From Odoribacter splanchnicus DSM 20712 (GTDB taxonomy: Bacteria > Bacteroidota > Bacteroidia > Bacteroidales > Marinifilaceae): DNA of 64,000 nucleotides. Under the pieces are notes generated by a model, which did no database searches, was not told where the DNA came from, and worked only from the letters and a program-made list of their open reading frames with translations. The stretch spans positions 2,790,001 through 2,854,000 of the forward strand of contig NC_015160.1 in the NCBI RefSeq assembly GCF_000190535.1. Direction: 5' to 3'. Shown one piece after another: positions 44,974 to 56,828 of the stretch; the stretch's first letter is position 1, and each line of letters starts with the position of its first letter. Made by a program: the position numbers and the translations under genes.

Positions 44974-45201
44974 GCTTTTCTGCCAAACCCTTTTTTCCCC
45001 TATTTTTTATCTTTTATCATTTTTCCTCTATTTTTCAATGATTTACATTTTCTTTCCTCCTCTTCCTTTCTGTCGTATTTTTTTTGGCACAAAATATGAT
45101 AAGAAGGAAATGTTGTAACATTCAACCTTACAACGACGTTGAAATATTGCGTATTAATTTGAAAATAAAATCATATTATAAACTTTTAAATTTTTAACAT
45201 T

Positions 45202-45471
45202 ATGACACTGAAGACCGTACTTAACAAGGTAATTGTTGAGCCTGTTGAAGCAGAAACTGTAACTAAAGGAGGGATCATCATCCCCGACACAGCACAAGAA
45301 AAACCCCAGAAAGGTACAGTTATCGCAACCGGTAAAGGTAAAGCAGACGAACCGATGGAAGTAAAAGCAGGCGATACTGTTTTATTCGGAAAATATTCCG
45401 GTACAGAAGTTCATATCGACGACAAGAAGTATCTGGTCATGAACCAAAGTGATATCCTTGCAATTCTTTAA
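45202..45471 (+). CDS. groES: GroES co-chaperonin
   Basis: 89 residues. [20 protein letters not shown], the mobile loop ([15 protein letters not shown]), and the closing [20 protein letters not shown] give the family. It caps the GroEL ring. 49 bp upstream of groEL, same strand, the usual operon. No CIRCE-like inverted repeat is visible in the 230 bp upstream. Confidence 0.96.
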   Translation: MTLKTVLNKVIVEPVEAETVTKGGIIIPDTAQEKPQKGTVIATGKGKADEPMEVKAGDTVLFGKYSGTEVHIDDKKYLVMNQSDILAIL

Positions 45472-45514
45472 TTGTAAATTGTAAGTAATCCCAAAAATTA
45501 AAATCTAAAACTAA

Positions 45515-47149
<1,635 letters not shown>

Positions 47150-47171
47150 TAAAAAATGGTTCAATACAAGG

Positions 47172-47202
47172 AAGCTGTCTGCGTTTGCAGACAGCTTTTT
47201 TT
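47172..47202 (+). terminator. Terminator after groEL
   Basis: AAGCTGTCTGC (47172-47182) pairs with GCAGACAGCTT (47187-47197) around GTTT, followed by a T-run. It ends the groESL operon. Confidence 0.93.
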
Positions 47203-47208
47203 GATTAA

Positions 47209-47806
47209 TTACCCGTATATTTTTTGATTAGTATCATAATACCCACTACTATTCGTAGGTAATCTTTTCAATTCTACTCCTTGCCAGATAATTTTAAGAA
47301 TAATTTCTCCATTAGCCGTAAAATTTATCTTATTCCCTGATTTATAAGCACTACCACTTAAATGATTATAACCAATAAAAGTATCCCCAAACCCCGTATT
47401 GTAAAAAGCACTATTAGTTACAGCAGGTACAGTGATATCCAAAAAAACATCTACCCGTCCATCAGAATTCAAACCAGAGATTTTGACAATCCTTTGCCCA
47501 CCACTTTCATTAGTTGACTTTAAACGAGGTAACATGTCAAATTGTTCAGAAACTAGTGTTCTAATATTTTCAGATTGCATATTCTGAATATATTTCAACA
47601 CTTTTTCTAGCTCTTCAAACGAAGTTATAGCTTTCAAATTTTTGACTACTGACTTGTCTTTCACATTTTTCCACATTCTCCCATCCATATTTGGAAAACA
47701 ACTTATCGTACTCCATTATTTCTGAAGTGTCATCCGATATGTTTTTTGAACAAGAAATGGAAAATAGTGATATCACCATTAATACTAAATACAATTTTTT
47801 CATCAT
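47209..47806 (-). pseudogene. Hypothetical lipoprotein, frameshifted
   Basis: The first part (47806 down to ~47690) starts MMKKLYLVLMVISLFSISC (lipobox ISC, Cys19) and reads SKNISDDTSEIMEYDKLF. The rest continues in another frame (PNMDGRMWKNVKDKSVVKN to SGYYDTNQKIYG), ending at 47209. The shift occurs near 47690-47705 in TTTTCCAAATATGG. The joined product is about 198 residues. The family is not recognised. There is no overlapping alternative gene and the terminator of groEL lies only 7 bp past its stop. An isolated single-gene unit with its own signal peptide. Confidence 0.7.
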
Positions 47807-47866
47807 TTTTAAATTAATACTTATCTATTTGACAATGATATGAAAACATTTTATTATACCCAATAG

Positions 47867-47895
47867 TGAATCCTCGGAAAATATTCGGAATATTT
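47867..47895. repeat. TCGGAAAATATTCGGAAT motif, copy 1
   Basis: TGAATCCTCGGAAAATATTC followed by GGAATATTT. The same 25-base motif with two changes occurs at 57621-57650, upstream of the histidine kinase gene. A partial third copy lies on the minus strand near 52640. It may be an intergenic repeat or a binding site. Confidence 0.5.
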
Positions 47896-48070
47896 GTCCT
47901 CCCTTTTCGGGAAAAGTTTAGGGAACACACCGGCAAAAACGGTCTTATTCCTGCGTATTGTTTAATTCTTTCCTAAAAATCTTAAAAATATAAGTTCGTA
48001 ATATTTTCGTAATCTGAATGAGTTTCCTATTTTTACAGTCGCAAAATTCGGAATCTTAAAAAATGCAAAA

Positions 48071-49837
48071 ATGGATTATGGAATCTTTGATGTACTGAAG
48101 CTCATCGGATCGCTTGGTGTATTCCTTTATGGAATGAAACTAATGAGTGAATCTCTTCAGAAACTGGCTGGCAACAAAATGAGGCAGATATTGACAGCCA
48201 TGACTTCCAATCGTGTTACGGGTGTACTTACCGGCTTATTTATTACAGCCCTGATACAAAGTTCTTCGGCAACGACAGTCATGGTCGTGAGTTTTGTCAA
48301 CGCCGGATTGTTGGACCTGGTCGGCTCTATCGGTGTTATTTTGGGAGCCAATGTCGGCACAACCATCACCAGCTGGTTGGTTGCGGTGTTAGGACTGGGA
48401 AAATTCAGCATGAGCGATCTGGCTCTTCCGATTATCGGTTGTTCACTGCCCCTATTGTTTTCACAAAAACGTTCCCGCAAAACCTGGGGTGAAATGTTCG
48501 TCGGTTTCGGTTTGTTGTTTTTAGCCCTGCGTTTTCTGCAGGAATCGATGCCGACCGATTTGCACACTCTTCCCGGAGTAGGAGAATTCATACAAAAAAT
48601 CAGCTTTCTGGGATTCCGTTCCTGGATGATCTTCCTGCTTATCGGTGCCGGTTTGACTACGATATTTCAATCCTCCTCGGCTACAGTTGCTTTAACTTTG
48701 GTGATGTGTTCGAAAGGCTGGATCGGTTATGAAGATGCTGCAGCGATGATTATGGGTGAAAATATCGGAACGACTATTACCGCCAATCTGGCAGCAGCAG
48801 TGGCCAACGTACAAGCCAAACGGGCAGCCCTAGCCCATTTTATCATCAATGTATTCGGAGTGATCTGGTTATTCCTGATATTTACCCCTTTTTTGAACTT
48901 CATCGGAGACTTGTGTGTCACCCTGCATCTCTCGACTTATAATCCCAAATTTTCGGACCCGAAACTGTTGAACGAAGCTTTCTCACCGGAAGCCCGGGCC
49001 GGAGTGACCGCTTCTATAAATGCCGCCATGCCGCTTGTATTATCTCTTTTCAACACCTTGGCAAAGGGGATCAACGTGGCTATTCTGATTTGGTTTACCG
49101 AATATCTGGCCCGGATTGTCAGCCGGATTATTCCTCCCAAGAAAGGGGAAGAAACTTTTACTTTGAAACATATCAAAATCGGTTTGTTATCTACGCCGGA
49201 CGCCTCGCTTTTCCAAGCCAAACAAGAGATCTCCCTCTACGGGCAAAGTACGCTGGAAATGTTTCACAAAACAATCCAGGCTTTCGATATGCCCTCCGGA
49301 GAATATGAAAAAGAATTCGATTATCTCCAGAAAATGGAAGACGAAAGTGACCAGGTGGAAGTTGAAATTGCCGATTACCTGACCAAAGTTTCCGAATCCA
49401 GACTAACCTCCGAAAACTCCCAACGGGTACGTGCGATGTTTAAAATCGTATCGGAAGTGGAAAGTGTAGCCGATTCTATTTTAAATGTCGCCAAAGCGAT
49501 TTATCGTCGTAACGAACAGAAAATCACCTTCCCGGAAGAATTGTCCAATAAACTCAAACATATGTTTGCCTTAGTGGATGAATCTATCGTCGTTATGTGT
49601 GCCAATCTGGCTACCGAATATACCCAGGTAAACGCCAAGAAAGCCTATGAACTCGAACAAGCCATCAACGATTACCGGACCATTTTGAAACAGGAACACC
49701 TGATGGCGATCGAAGAAAAACGATACGAATATTCTATGGGTATTCTGTATAACGACCTTTTCTCCGAATGTGAGAAAATCGGAGACTATACGATAAATGT
49801 CACACAGGCAATGAAAGAAATCGGACACGAAGAATAA
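48071..49837 (+). CDS. Na/Pi cotransporter family protein with PhoU-like domain
   Basis: 588 residues. Two Na/Pi-cotransporter repeats are marked by the duplicated QSSSAT motif: ALIQSSSATTVMVVSFVNAG (about 60-80) and TTIFQSSSATVALTLVMC (about 195-215). The C-terminal third (about 360-588) is a PhoU-like helical domain (KQEISLYGQSTLEMFHKTIQ, SEVESVADSILNVAKAI). It imports phosphate with sodium across the inner membrane. Single gene, followed 42 bp later by glyS. Confidence 0.93.
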   Translation: MDYGIFDVLKLIGSLGVFLYGMKLMSESLQKLAGNKMRQILTAMTSNRVTGVLTGLFITALIQSSSATTVMVVSFVNAGLLDLVGSIGVILGANVGTTITSWLVAVLGLGKFSMSDLALPIIGCSLPLLFSQKRSRKTWGEMFVGFGLLFLALRFLQESMPTDLHTLPGVGEFIQKISFLGFRSWMIFLLIGAGLTTIFQSSSATVALTLVMCSKGWIGYEDAAAMIMGENIGTTITANLAAAVANVQAKRAALAHFIINVFGVIWLFLIFTPFLNFIGDLCVTLHLSTYNPKFSDPKLLNEAFSPEARAGVTASINAAMPLVLSLFNTLAKGINVAILIWFTEYLARIVSRIIPPKKGEETFTLKHIKIGLLSTPDASLFQAKQEISLYGQSTLEMFHKTIQAFDMPSGEYEKEFDYLQKMEDESDQVEVEIADYLTKVSESRLTSENSQRVRAMFKIVSEVESVADSILNVAKAIYRRNEQKITFPEELSNKLKHMFALVDESIVVMCANLATEYTQVNAKKAYELEQAINDYRTILKQEHLMAIEEKRYEYSMGILYNDLFSECEKIGDYTINVTQAMKEIGHEE

Positions 49838-49845
49838 AATTTCAT

Positions 49846-49853
49846 TACCTTTG
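49846..49853 (+). promoter_or_regulatory. -7 box upstream of glyS
   Basis: TACCTTTG, exact TAnnTTTG, 26 bp before the glyS ATG. No TTTG stands at the -33 distance. It overlaps the 42-bp gap after the Na/Pi gene. Confidence 0.55.
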
Positions 49854-49879
49854 TCACTCAAATAATATTTTATAAGATT

Positions 49880-51433
49880 ATGGCACAGGAAGATGTATTC
49901 AAAAAATTAGTAGCTCATTGTAAGGAATATGGGTTTGTGTTTCCGTCTTCAGATATTTACGACGGACTGGGAGCTGTATATGATTACGGACAGAACGGCG
50001 TGGAACTGAAAAACAATATCAAACGGTATTGGTGGGAATCGATGGTCCGGTTACACGAAAATATCGTAGGAATCGACTCTGCCATTTTCATGCATCCGAC
50101 CATCTGGAAAGCTTCCGGCCACGTAGATGCATTCAACGATCCCTTGATCGATAACAAAGATTCTAAGAAAAGATACCGGGCAGACGTTCTGATCGAAGAT
50201 CAGATTGCTAAATACGACGAAAAAATCGAGAAAGACGTTGAAAAAGCCCGGAAAAGGTTCGGGGAAAAGTTCGACGAAGCCTTATTCCGGGAGACCAATC
50301 CTCAGATTCAGGAACACATCCGCAAAAGAGAAGCTCTCCACGAGCGGATGTCCAATGCCTTAAATGCCAATGACCTGAATGAAGTACGTCAGATTATTCT
50401 CGACGAGAAAATCGTCTGTCCGATCTCCGGCACCTGCAACTGGACCGAAGTACGCCAGTTCAACCTGATGTTCGCAACTGAAATGGGGTCTACCGCAGAA
50501 GGAGCCAGCAAAATTTACCTGCGTCCCGAAACAGCTCAGGGAATCTTCGTCAACTTCCTGAATGTACAGAAAACCGGACGCATGAAAGTGCCTTTCGGTA
50601 TCGCCCAGATCGGTAAAGCTTTCCGTAATGAAATCGTCGCCCGCCAGTTTATTTTCCGGATGCGCGAATTCGAACAGATGGAAATGCAATTTTTTGTACG
50701 CCCCGGTTCGGAACTGGAGTGGTTCAAAAAATGGAAAACGACCCGTATGCGTTGGCATCAGCTCCTGGGATTCGGGGAAGAAAACTATCGTTTTCATGAT
50801 CACGAGAAGCTGGCCCATTATGCGAATGCCGCTACCGATATCGAATTCAAATTCCCCTTCGGTTTCAAAGAAGTGGAAGGAATTCATTCCCGTACGGATT
50901 TCGACTTATCACAACATCAGCAATATTCCGGTAAAAAGATTCAATATTTCGATACCGAACTGAACGAATCTTATGTGCCTTATGTGATCGAAACCTCTAT
51001 CGGTGTAGACCGAATGTTCCTGCAGATTATGTCGGCTGCTTATTGCGAAGAAGACCTGAGCAAAGACGGCAAACAGGATTCCCGTGTCGTACTGCGCCTG
51101 CCGGCAGCTCTGGCCCCGGTAAAGATGGCTATTATGCCACTGGTGAAGAAAGACGGGCTGCCTGAAAAAGCGCAGGAAATCATGAACCTGCTGAAATACG
51201 ATTTCAACTGTCAATACGACGAGAAAGACTCTATCGGTAAACGCTACCGCCGTCAGGACGCTATCGGTACTCCTTTCTGTATTACTGTCGACCACCAGAC
51301 TCTGGAAGACCATGCCGTCACTATCCGTGACCGCGACACCATGCAGCAGGAACGGGTAGCCATCGATCAGCTCTTCGGTATACTCAAAGAAAAATGCGAT
51401 ATGCAAACTTTGCTGAGAAAAATGACCGAATAG
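49880..51433 (+). CDS. glyS: Glycyl-tRNA synthetase, dimeric type
   Basis: 517 residues. Class II synthetase core: FVFPSSDIYDGLGAVYDYG (about 15-33), FGIAQIGKAFRNEI with the motif 2 residues RQFIFRMREFEQMEMQFF (about 236-270) and GVDRMFLQI. The anticodon-binding domain closes it (VKMAIMPLVKKDGLPEKA, GTPFCITVDHQTLEDHAV). It charges tRNA-Gly. The length fits the alpha2 type. Confidence 0.95.
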   Translation: MAQEDVFKKLVAHCKEYGFVFPSSDIYDGLGAVYDYGQNGVELKNNIKRYWWESMVRLHENIVGIDSAIFMHPTIWKASGHVDAFNDPLIDNKDSKKRYRADVLIEDQIAKYDEKIEKDVEKARKRFGEKFDEALFRETNPQIQEHIRKREALHERMSNALNANDLNEVRQIILDEKIVCPISGTCNWTEVRQFNLMFATEMGSTAEGASKIYLRPETAQGIFVNFLNVQKTGRMKVPFGIAQIGKAFRNEIVARQFIFRMREFEQMEMQFFVRPGSELEWFKKWKTTRMRWHQLLGFGEENYRFHDHEKLAHYANAATDIEFKFPFGFKEVEGIHSRTDFDLSQHQQYSGKKIQYFDTELNESYVPYVIETSIGVDRMFLQIMSAAYCEEDLSKDGKQDSRVVLRLPAALAPVKMAIMPLVKKDGLPEKAQEIMNLLKYDFNCQYDEKDSIGKRYRRQDAIGTPFCITVDHQTLEDHAVTIRDRDTMQQERVAIDQLFGILKEKCDMQTLLRKMTE

Positions 51434-51556
51434 TCAGCTCATCGAGGGATCGGTTTCTTTGGTTAATGATCAGAATCACCGTCCTCCGGGTATACTTCGC
51501 GTAAGTGCTGTGAATTCTGACGATCCGGAAGAACCCTGTCGGAATAATTATAATAC

Positions 51557-51604
51557 ATAGAATAAACCCCGAAAGCCAGATAAAACTTTCGGGGCTTATT
51601 CTAT
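51557..51604. terminator. Bidirectional terminator downstream of glyS
   Basis: ATAGAATAAACCCCGAAAG (51557-51575) pairs with CTTTCGGGGCTTATTCTAT (51586-51604), 19 bp with one mismatch. A likely terminator for both glyS and the minus-strand genes. Confidence 0.85.
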
Positions 51605-51684
51605 AATAATTACACCGCCATGTAATAAGCAAATTTTAAATCGTCATTTTTCGGTAAAGTTAAATCACCACATTATAATCGAGA

Positions 51685-51939
51685 TCATTTGTTTAAACTA
51701 TTGATAATGTCGGTTTGCTTGTCATTATACAAAAAATGGGTTAAGGTATATGTCAGTTTTTCAGGGTTCATGCCGGAAGTGTTGGCTTCGAAAATAGGCT
51801 CCGGCTTCGTCGGAACTTCTACAAATTCCTCCCCATTGCGAACTCTGAGAATCTCGGCTATCTCCATCAGGCAGCAGCCGTTGAAGACACCCGTCTCAAG
51901 GTATTTGGAGAAGGCTTCGACAAGTGAAGCAAATTAAAA
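51685..51939 (-). pseudogene. Fragment of an unidentified protein
   Basis: Open after a stop at about 51940 and ending at 51685: FASLVEAFSKYLETGVFNG, CCLMEIAEILRVRNGEEF, then NPEKLTYTLTHFLYNDK. An ATG at 51867 would give a 60-residue product, but the coding-like sequence upstream of it suggests the N-terminus has been lost. I do not recognise the family. Confidence 0.45.
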
Positions 51940-51942
51940 ATT

Positions 51943-52569
51943 TTAGTGAAGATTTTCTTTTGAATTTAAACGTTCTACAGTATTAGTTGTTGTTGTTGTA
52001 TACTCTAAAATATTTGAACCGATAGGGTCATAAATAAATCCGCCATGTTCATTAGATACAACACATAATGATTTAAAGTGCTTATTTTTATAACTCCATT
52101 CTAATTCCAAATATTCATAATCCAAATGAATTAAATTATTAAGCTGTTGTCTTAGTGAGGTGAGCAGACTTTTTTCTCCTATAGACTCTGCAATTTCTAA
52201 TCGCTTACGAATAGAAATGATTTCAAATTTAGGCAACACTCTTTCCCGAATGACGCAGGAATCTCCCCTTGATACAGTATCTCTCATCACTATGGGAGGT
52301 AAATGCAAAATAGCAGGAGCATTGTAGGATAATAAGGAATCTATTATATCGGATTTAACAGTTTGAGATCCAATTATTCCTTTATAGGTATACCCTAATA
52401 GTTTCAAAAACGACACATCACCCCTATTTTCTTCATTGAAGCTATTTTTTAAAGCTTCGAGCCGGTCTTGCCAAGTTGTAGGTGTATTTTGTGAAAAACA
52501 TACATTTGTATATAAAACACCTGATATCAAAATAACAAAATAGAATAAATTGAATGATTTTTTTTCCAT
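51943..52569 (-). CDS. Hypothetical secreted protein
   Basis: 208 residues. Signal peptide (MEKKSFNLFYFVILISGVLY, cleavage near residue 27), then a helical segment (WQDRLEALKNSFNEENRGDV) and a basic middle (IISIRKRLEIAESIGEK, SLRQQLNNLIHL). No family recognised. No obvious partner; the next genes on the strand are 51685-51939 (3 bp further) and 52747-54681 upstream by 177 bp. A+T-rich compared with glyS, which may mean it was acquired. Confidence 0.6.
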   Translation of the reverse strand: MEKKSFNLFYFVILISGVLYTNVCFSQNTPTTWQDRLEALKNSFNEENRGDVSFLKLLGYTYKGIIGSQTVKSDIIDSLLSYNAPAILHLPPIVMRDTVSRGDSCVIRERVLPKFEIISIRKRLEIAESIGEKSLLTSLRQQLNNLIHLDYEYLELEWSYKNKHFKSLCVVSNEHGGFIYDPIGSNILEYTTTTTNTVERLNSKENLH

Positions 52570-52746
52570 ACTTTTCTAATAATTTTTATTAGTTCAAATA
52601 TATAACAATCCCAAATCAAAAATAAACGACTAATTATCTTATTTTTCCGAACATTGAGCCCAATTTTCAGTAGCCTAACTATGGTGTAACTGAATATTTT
52701 TTATTATAGGAAATTTTTCAATAAATGAAATTACTGCTTATGAGAA

Positions 52747-54681
52747 TTACCAGAAAATCTGTTTCCCGTCAGAATAGGTAAAAATGCGTTCTTCTCTTCC
52801 ACGGCTTACATCCCTAAGCCAATAGAGCGCATTCGAAGGAGCCAGATACTCCAGAACGACATCCCTGGCTATTCGGGGTCCGCCAATCAGTTGCCATCCC
52901 TCCGGTCCCCACCAATACAACTCGTAAGTGTCGCCCAATTGGATCATATTTCCATCGGTACGGGGAATAAAAATCAGTTTACCGATGTTCACTTCCTTTC
53001 CGAAATCCATCCCCACCCAGGCACCACTTCCAGTCGGCGCATCGAAAAAAGTCAATGGGTCTCCGTCGAATACCTTTTCTTTCACATGGTTAGGATCATT
53101 AAAACAACTTCCTTCCGTCCCTATAATTTCACCCACAATAGGGCGCATAGAATCTCTCTGATAAAATACCAATTCGGCAATATTACAAAGTCCGTTTTCG
53201 GCAGACAAATACCTCCAATAGCGCCAGGCAGTATCGGTAGTAACCTTCAGGGAATAAGCACTTTTCCACTCAGGTACCCGATAGATAGTAACCGAATCGC
53301 TGAAGTCCGCCCGATTGGCAGCCTGAATTTTTCCTCCTACAATCCGTCTTCCCATAGCATAAGCATTGTCAGAAGGAGGATATTTCCGGTAGAGTTTCAA
53401 CTGTTGCCGATTCAACGTATCCCCTTTCAGGACAATTACCTTCCCGTCCGTATCCAATAAAAAAGGACTGGCCAAGGGTTTCAGCCCATCGGAAGTATAG
53501 TAAACAGGCAGATAAACAATATCACGGGCTACATTTTTAAAGAGGGCTTTTCCCCGGTGTATTCCGGCCCAATCGACCGGTACCCAATCTTCATTATCGA
53601 AAATAGTCAGATAAGCATAGTTTTCAGAGCATTTCACCGAAGAGGGAACTTCGATTTCCACATCGGAAGTGCGCATATATTCGGCTGTCACATCTTTCAT
53701 AAAACAATTCTGGAAAAAATCGGGCACATCGCCACACTCCCGGTTCAATCTTTCCAGGTCACGGTTGATTGCATAAGTCTGCCTGTAAACTTTCCCTAAC
53801 TTTTCTTCCACTTTATGAGGCATCCCCGGATCACTCTCCGTAGCCAGAAAAACTACATTTTTTCCCCTGTTATCCAACATCACATTCCAATAATGCCTAC
53901 CGGACCTGACAGGCCATTGAGGGATAAAATCCATCATGACAGGAATCCCTTTCGAACGCATAATACTCAATCCCATCAAAGCATACTCCCGGCAAGACCC
54001 TCCCCTGGATTTCGGCAACAAGGAAGGAAACAACAGAGGAATTTTAGAAAAAGGTTCGAGGGTCTGAAAACGAATCTGAGTCCCGATCTCCCGGTTTACC
54101 CAAGTTGCAGCCCAAAATGCAGAGTGACTGAGCCGGGGATGCCGGAGGTCTATCTGTTCTTCATAACCGGTAGCAAATTTTTTCCGCCAATCTTCCAAAG
54201 GTTGGTATTGTCCGACCGTATAAGGCAATATGTATTCACAGAAATCATCAAAACCGACATGTGAAGCCCAGGGTTTTTCCCTCCAGACCCGAAAAGCACT
54301 ATCGATATTGGCAATCAGAAAACCGGACTTTATCACCTTTATATCTTCCTGTACACGCAATCCGGATTTATAATACTCATGGATCTTATCGAGACTATCC
54401 TGCCAATTTCTCAAAGTATCGTTACTGAACACCGCATTCAAAGCCGCATAATAAGGCCCGATCGAATCGCCACCGATAGATAAATGCCCGGGCATATTTT
54501 CGATTAAAAAGCGGGCAGCCTCCCACTTCAGGCTATCTTTATCCTCTTCGGAATAATGACGCAATACCCGTTCCAGTTCTATCCGATTTTCCCCGGCCCT
54601 TTCAAGAGCCGATTCCAAAACCGAAGGCCGGCAAGCCGAACACCCGACAATAATAAAAAAAGAAAAGATTCTAAATAGCAT
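52747..54681 (-). CDS. Lipoprotein with transglutaminase-like and discoidin domains
   Basis: 644 residues. Lipobox CSAC (Cys17). A transglutaminase-like core has GGSCREYALMGLSIMRSKGIP (about 226-246, catalytic Cys), GRHYWNVMLDNRG (His and Asp, about 262-274). The C-terminal 150 residues resemble a discoidin/F5-8 type C domain (KVFDGDPLTFFDAP, GAWVGMDFGKEVNI). Proteins of this make-up are common in Bacteroidales, surface-attached and predicted to act on peptides or to bind glycans; the actual reaction is not known. Confidence 0.82.
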   Translation of the reverse strand: MLFRIFSFFIIVGCSACRPSVLESALERAGENRIELERVLRHYSEEDKDSLKWEAARFLIENMPGHLSIGGDSIGPYYAALNAVFSNDTLRNWQDSLDKIHEYYKSGLRVQEDIKVIKSGFLIANIDSAFRVWREKPWASHVGFDDFCEYILPYTVGQYQPLEDWRKKFATGYEEQIDLRHPRLSHSAFWAATWVNREIGTQIRFQTLEPFSKIPLLFPSLLPKSRGGSCREYALMGLSIMRSKGIPVMMDFIPQWPVRSGRHYWNVMLDNRGKNVVFLATESDPGMPHKVEEKLGKVYRQTYAINRDLERLNRECGDVPDFFQNCFMKDVTAEYMRTSDVEIEVPSSVKCSENYAYLTIFDNEDWVPVDWAGIHRGKALFKNVARDIVYLPVYYTSDGLKPLASPFLLDTDGKVIVLKGDTLNRQQLKLYRKYPPSDNAYAMGRRIVGGKIQAANRADFSDSVTIYRVPEWKSAYSLKVTTDTAWRYWRYLSAENGLCNIAELVFYQRDSMRPIVGEIIGTEGSCFNDPNHVKEKVFDGDPLTFFDAPTGSGAWVGMDFGKEVNIGKLIFIPRTDGNMIQLGDTYELYWWGPEGWQLIGGPRIARDVVLEYLAPSNALYWLRDVSRGREERIFTYSDGKQIFW

Positions 54682-54790
54682 TTTACATCCGAAATCAAAA
54701 TTTATCGATATCCCCCTCTCAGCGACAGCCCATATTTGAATTACAAATATAATATTAAATTATTCTTCCAGAATTCCGATCATAATTTAA

Positions 54791-56243
54791 CTAAAAAGGA
54801 TGTCTGGAAATATTAATCTTTTCAACCTTCACTACTACCCCGGTATAGATTACAATCAAAGAGAGATTGAACAATATATTTCCTGTCCAGGATATATCCT
54901 TTTGCCATGCTCCCAAAAAATAGAATAATATACCGCCTGAAAGATAAAATAGGATACGTTTGAGCGGATAAGGAACCGGATAATATATTCTGCTCAAAAT
55001 ATAACTGACGATCACCATAATCCATTCGCTTCCCAGATGTGCCCAGGCCGTTCCGGCATATCCCAGACGTGGAAGTAATAATAAATTAAAAACAATCGTG
55101 CAAATCAATCCACTGCCGGTGACCAAAATGGCCAGACGGGTCTTACCGGTCCGCTTATACCAGAATGAAAGATTAAAGACTATACCATTTCCGATATTAG
55201 CAAACAAAACAACAGGGATAATAAATAATCCATCCCGAAAATCCGAACCGAGGATCAAACCAAAGAAATCGGAGAAAAGGGAAATCACTAAAAACAACAA
55301 CATAGAAACGATCAAAAAATATTTTAACGTCTCCGCATTTGCTTTCAAGAAATCTTCCTTTTTAAAATCAGCCAGAAAAAACGGTTCTGCAGCCAAACGG
55401 AACATTTGCACAAACAACAACAAAATGCCTCCGAGTTTAAGGACAGCTCCATAAATACCTAAAGTACTCATTGCCGACTCTTGCGGCAGCAAATATTTAA
55501 TAAATTGGCGGTCGATAAATTCATTGGCGGTACCCGTAACCCCGCTGATCAGCAAAGGCAACGAATAGATAAATAAAGGCTGAAGCAATTTCCGTTTTAT
55601 CCGAGGCCGGATCCCCCGGACGGCAGGAATCAGCATAAAAGCCGCTGTCACGCTAGCGATTAAATTCGATATCAAATAATATCCGGCACCATATTCTGCC
55701 GGGAAAATATTTTGCAGGTCTCTAATCCCAGGTATCACAGAATAAAAAACGATACAAAAAAAACAGATTGACCAGTATCGTAACGACCCGGATTTTCACA
55801 TAGGCCGATGCTTTATTTTCCTCTCTTAACTTAGCGAATGGTAAGGCCGTCACAGCATCGACGGTTATAATACTTCCCATCAATAATAGATACGACGGAG
55901 TTCCGGCATAATCCATCACCACCGACAAAGGCTGGAAGAACAATAAGGTGAAACCGAAAAATAGAAGGCTCACTAATATAACGATACCCCAGGTGGTTTG
56001 AAATATCAATCTTTTCTCTTCAGAAGTTCCCGCTTTACCGGCAAAATGAAAATACCCTGTTTCCATCCCCATCGTAAGCAGTAACAGGATAAAAGGAATG
56101 AGGGCATAGAGATCGGTCACCACCCCATACTCACCCGTAGTCATAATACGAGTGAGATAGGGGGTCAATAAGTAATTAAGAAAACGGGCAATAATACTAC
56201 TGATCCCATATATAGCCGTCTGTGCAGCCAATTTCTTTAACAT
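54791..56243 (-). pseudogene. Oligosaccharide flippase (Wzx-like) interrupted at a homopolymer
   Basis: The first part (MLKKLAAQTAIYGISSIIA, 55722-56243) has the N-terminal helices of a MATE/PST-type flippase (FLNYLLTPYLTRIMTTGEYG). The second part (54791-55738) completes the remaining helices (FFLADFKKEDFLKA, IVFNLSFWYKRTGKTRLA). They join if the run of eight T (A8 at 55756-55763 on the plus strand) is shortened by one: NLFFCIVFYSVIPGIRD. The full product would be about 482 residues with 12-14 membrane segments. It would move lipid-linked sugars across the inner membrane. No glycosyltransferase stands nearby. Confidence 0.85.
55756..55763. repeat. Homopolymer of eight A within the flippase gene
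   Basis: A8 on the plus strand (T8 in the coding strand). The frame is restored if seven are read. It is a candidate slipped-strand switch or a sequencing error. Confidence 0.85.
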
Positions 56244-56290
56244 ACCGGTATTCTATGTGGGATGAACAATCTACGACCAGTTAACACCGG

Positions 56291-56812
56291 TCATAAAGTA
56301 TGGCCCGAAAAACTTCTTTCACTTAATGGAGATGAAACAAAATCCAGGTTCTTCAAAGTTACACGAATTTCATCCCCCATATTCAGGTTCGAATGATAAA
56401 AATCCAACAATACGTTACCGGCGGTAATAGAACCCGCATCAACAGATACTTGACCTTGATTTATGGTTACAACAAAAGTGACTGCTCCCCCATCTATAAA
56501 TGGCATACATATCGTATTGTTTTCTGTACAGACTTCCATTCCATATATTCCCTTATCACTCATAAACTCCTTTTTCTGGTTAGAGAAATCAGGCATAACA
56601 AACTCATGTACCGACTCAGTACCCTCAGAAACAATCCTCTTTATGCAAACTGAATCACCTATATTCAAAGAAGTTCTATCATCCGAAATATCTGAGACAA
56701 TACATGCTAATTCATTCCCGTATTTATTATTACAAACAGAAATTACACCAGTATGATCGAACGGGATATAAAACAATGATTCATTAATACTTAATGCGGT
56801 CATATTTGCCAT
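56291..56812 (-). CDS. Small hypothetical protein, family 1 of 3
   Basis: 173 residues, no signal peptide or membrane segment. Beta-rich: YIPFDHTGVISVCNNKYGN, LNIGDSVCIKRI and GSITAGNVLLDFYHS, LNMGDEIRVTLKNLD. The motif (L-x-x-G-D-x-(I/V)-x-(V/I)) is shared with the two genes upstream, so the three look like diverged duplicates. 17 bp downstream of 56829-57191. No function recognised. Confidence 0.6.
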   Translation of the reverse strand: MANMTALSINESLFYIPFDHTGVISVCNNKYGNELACIVSDISDDRTSLNIGDSVCIKRIVSEGTESVHEFVMPDFSNQKKEFMSDKGIYGMEVCTENNTICMPFIDGGAVTFVVTINQGQVSVDAGSITAGNVLLDFYHSNLNMGDEIRVTLKNLDFVSSPLSERSFSGHTL

Positions 56813-56828
56813 ATATTACATAACTATA

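Larger units (their letters stand above)
51434..51942. other. Region between glyS and the next gene
   Basis: About 500 bp. It holds an imperfect inverted repeat near 51464-51537 (TCAGAATCAC against GTGAATTCTGA), a strong bidirectional hairpin at 51557-51604, and the short open frame at 51685-51939. Nothing else is visible. Confidence 0.5.

Noticed and set aside
45119..45201. CIRCE operator before groES
   Set aside because: No TTAGCACTC-N9-GAGTGCTAA-like repeat is visible.
51464..51537. Similarity of the region after glyS to the sequence near 23590-23640 (shared CGGGTATACT)
   Set aside because: The match is only about 10 bases and the rest does not align.
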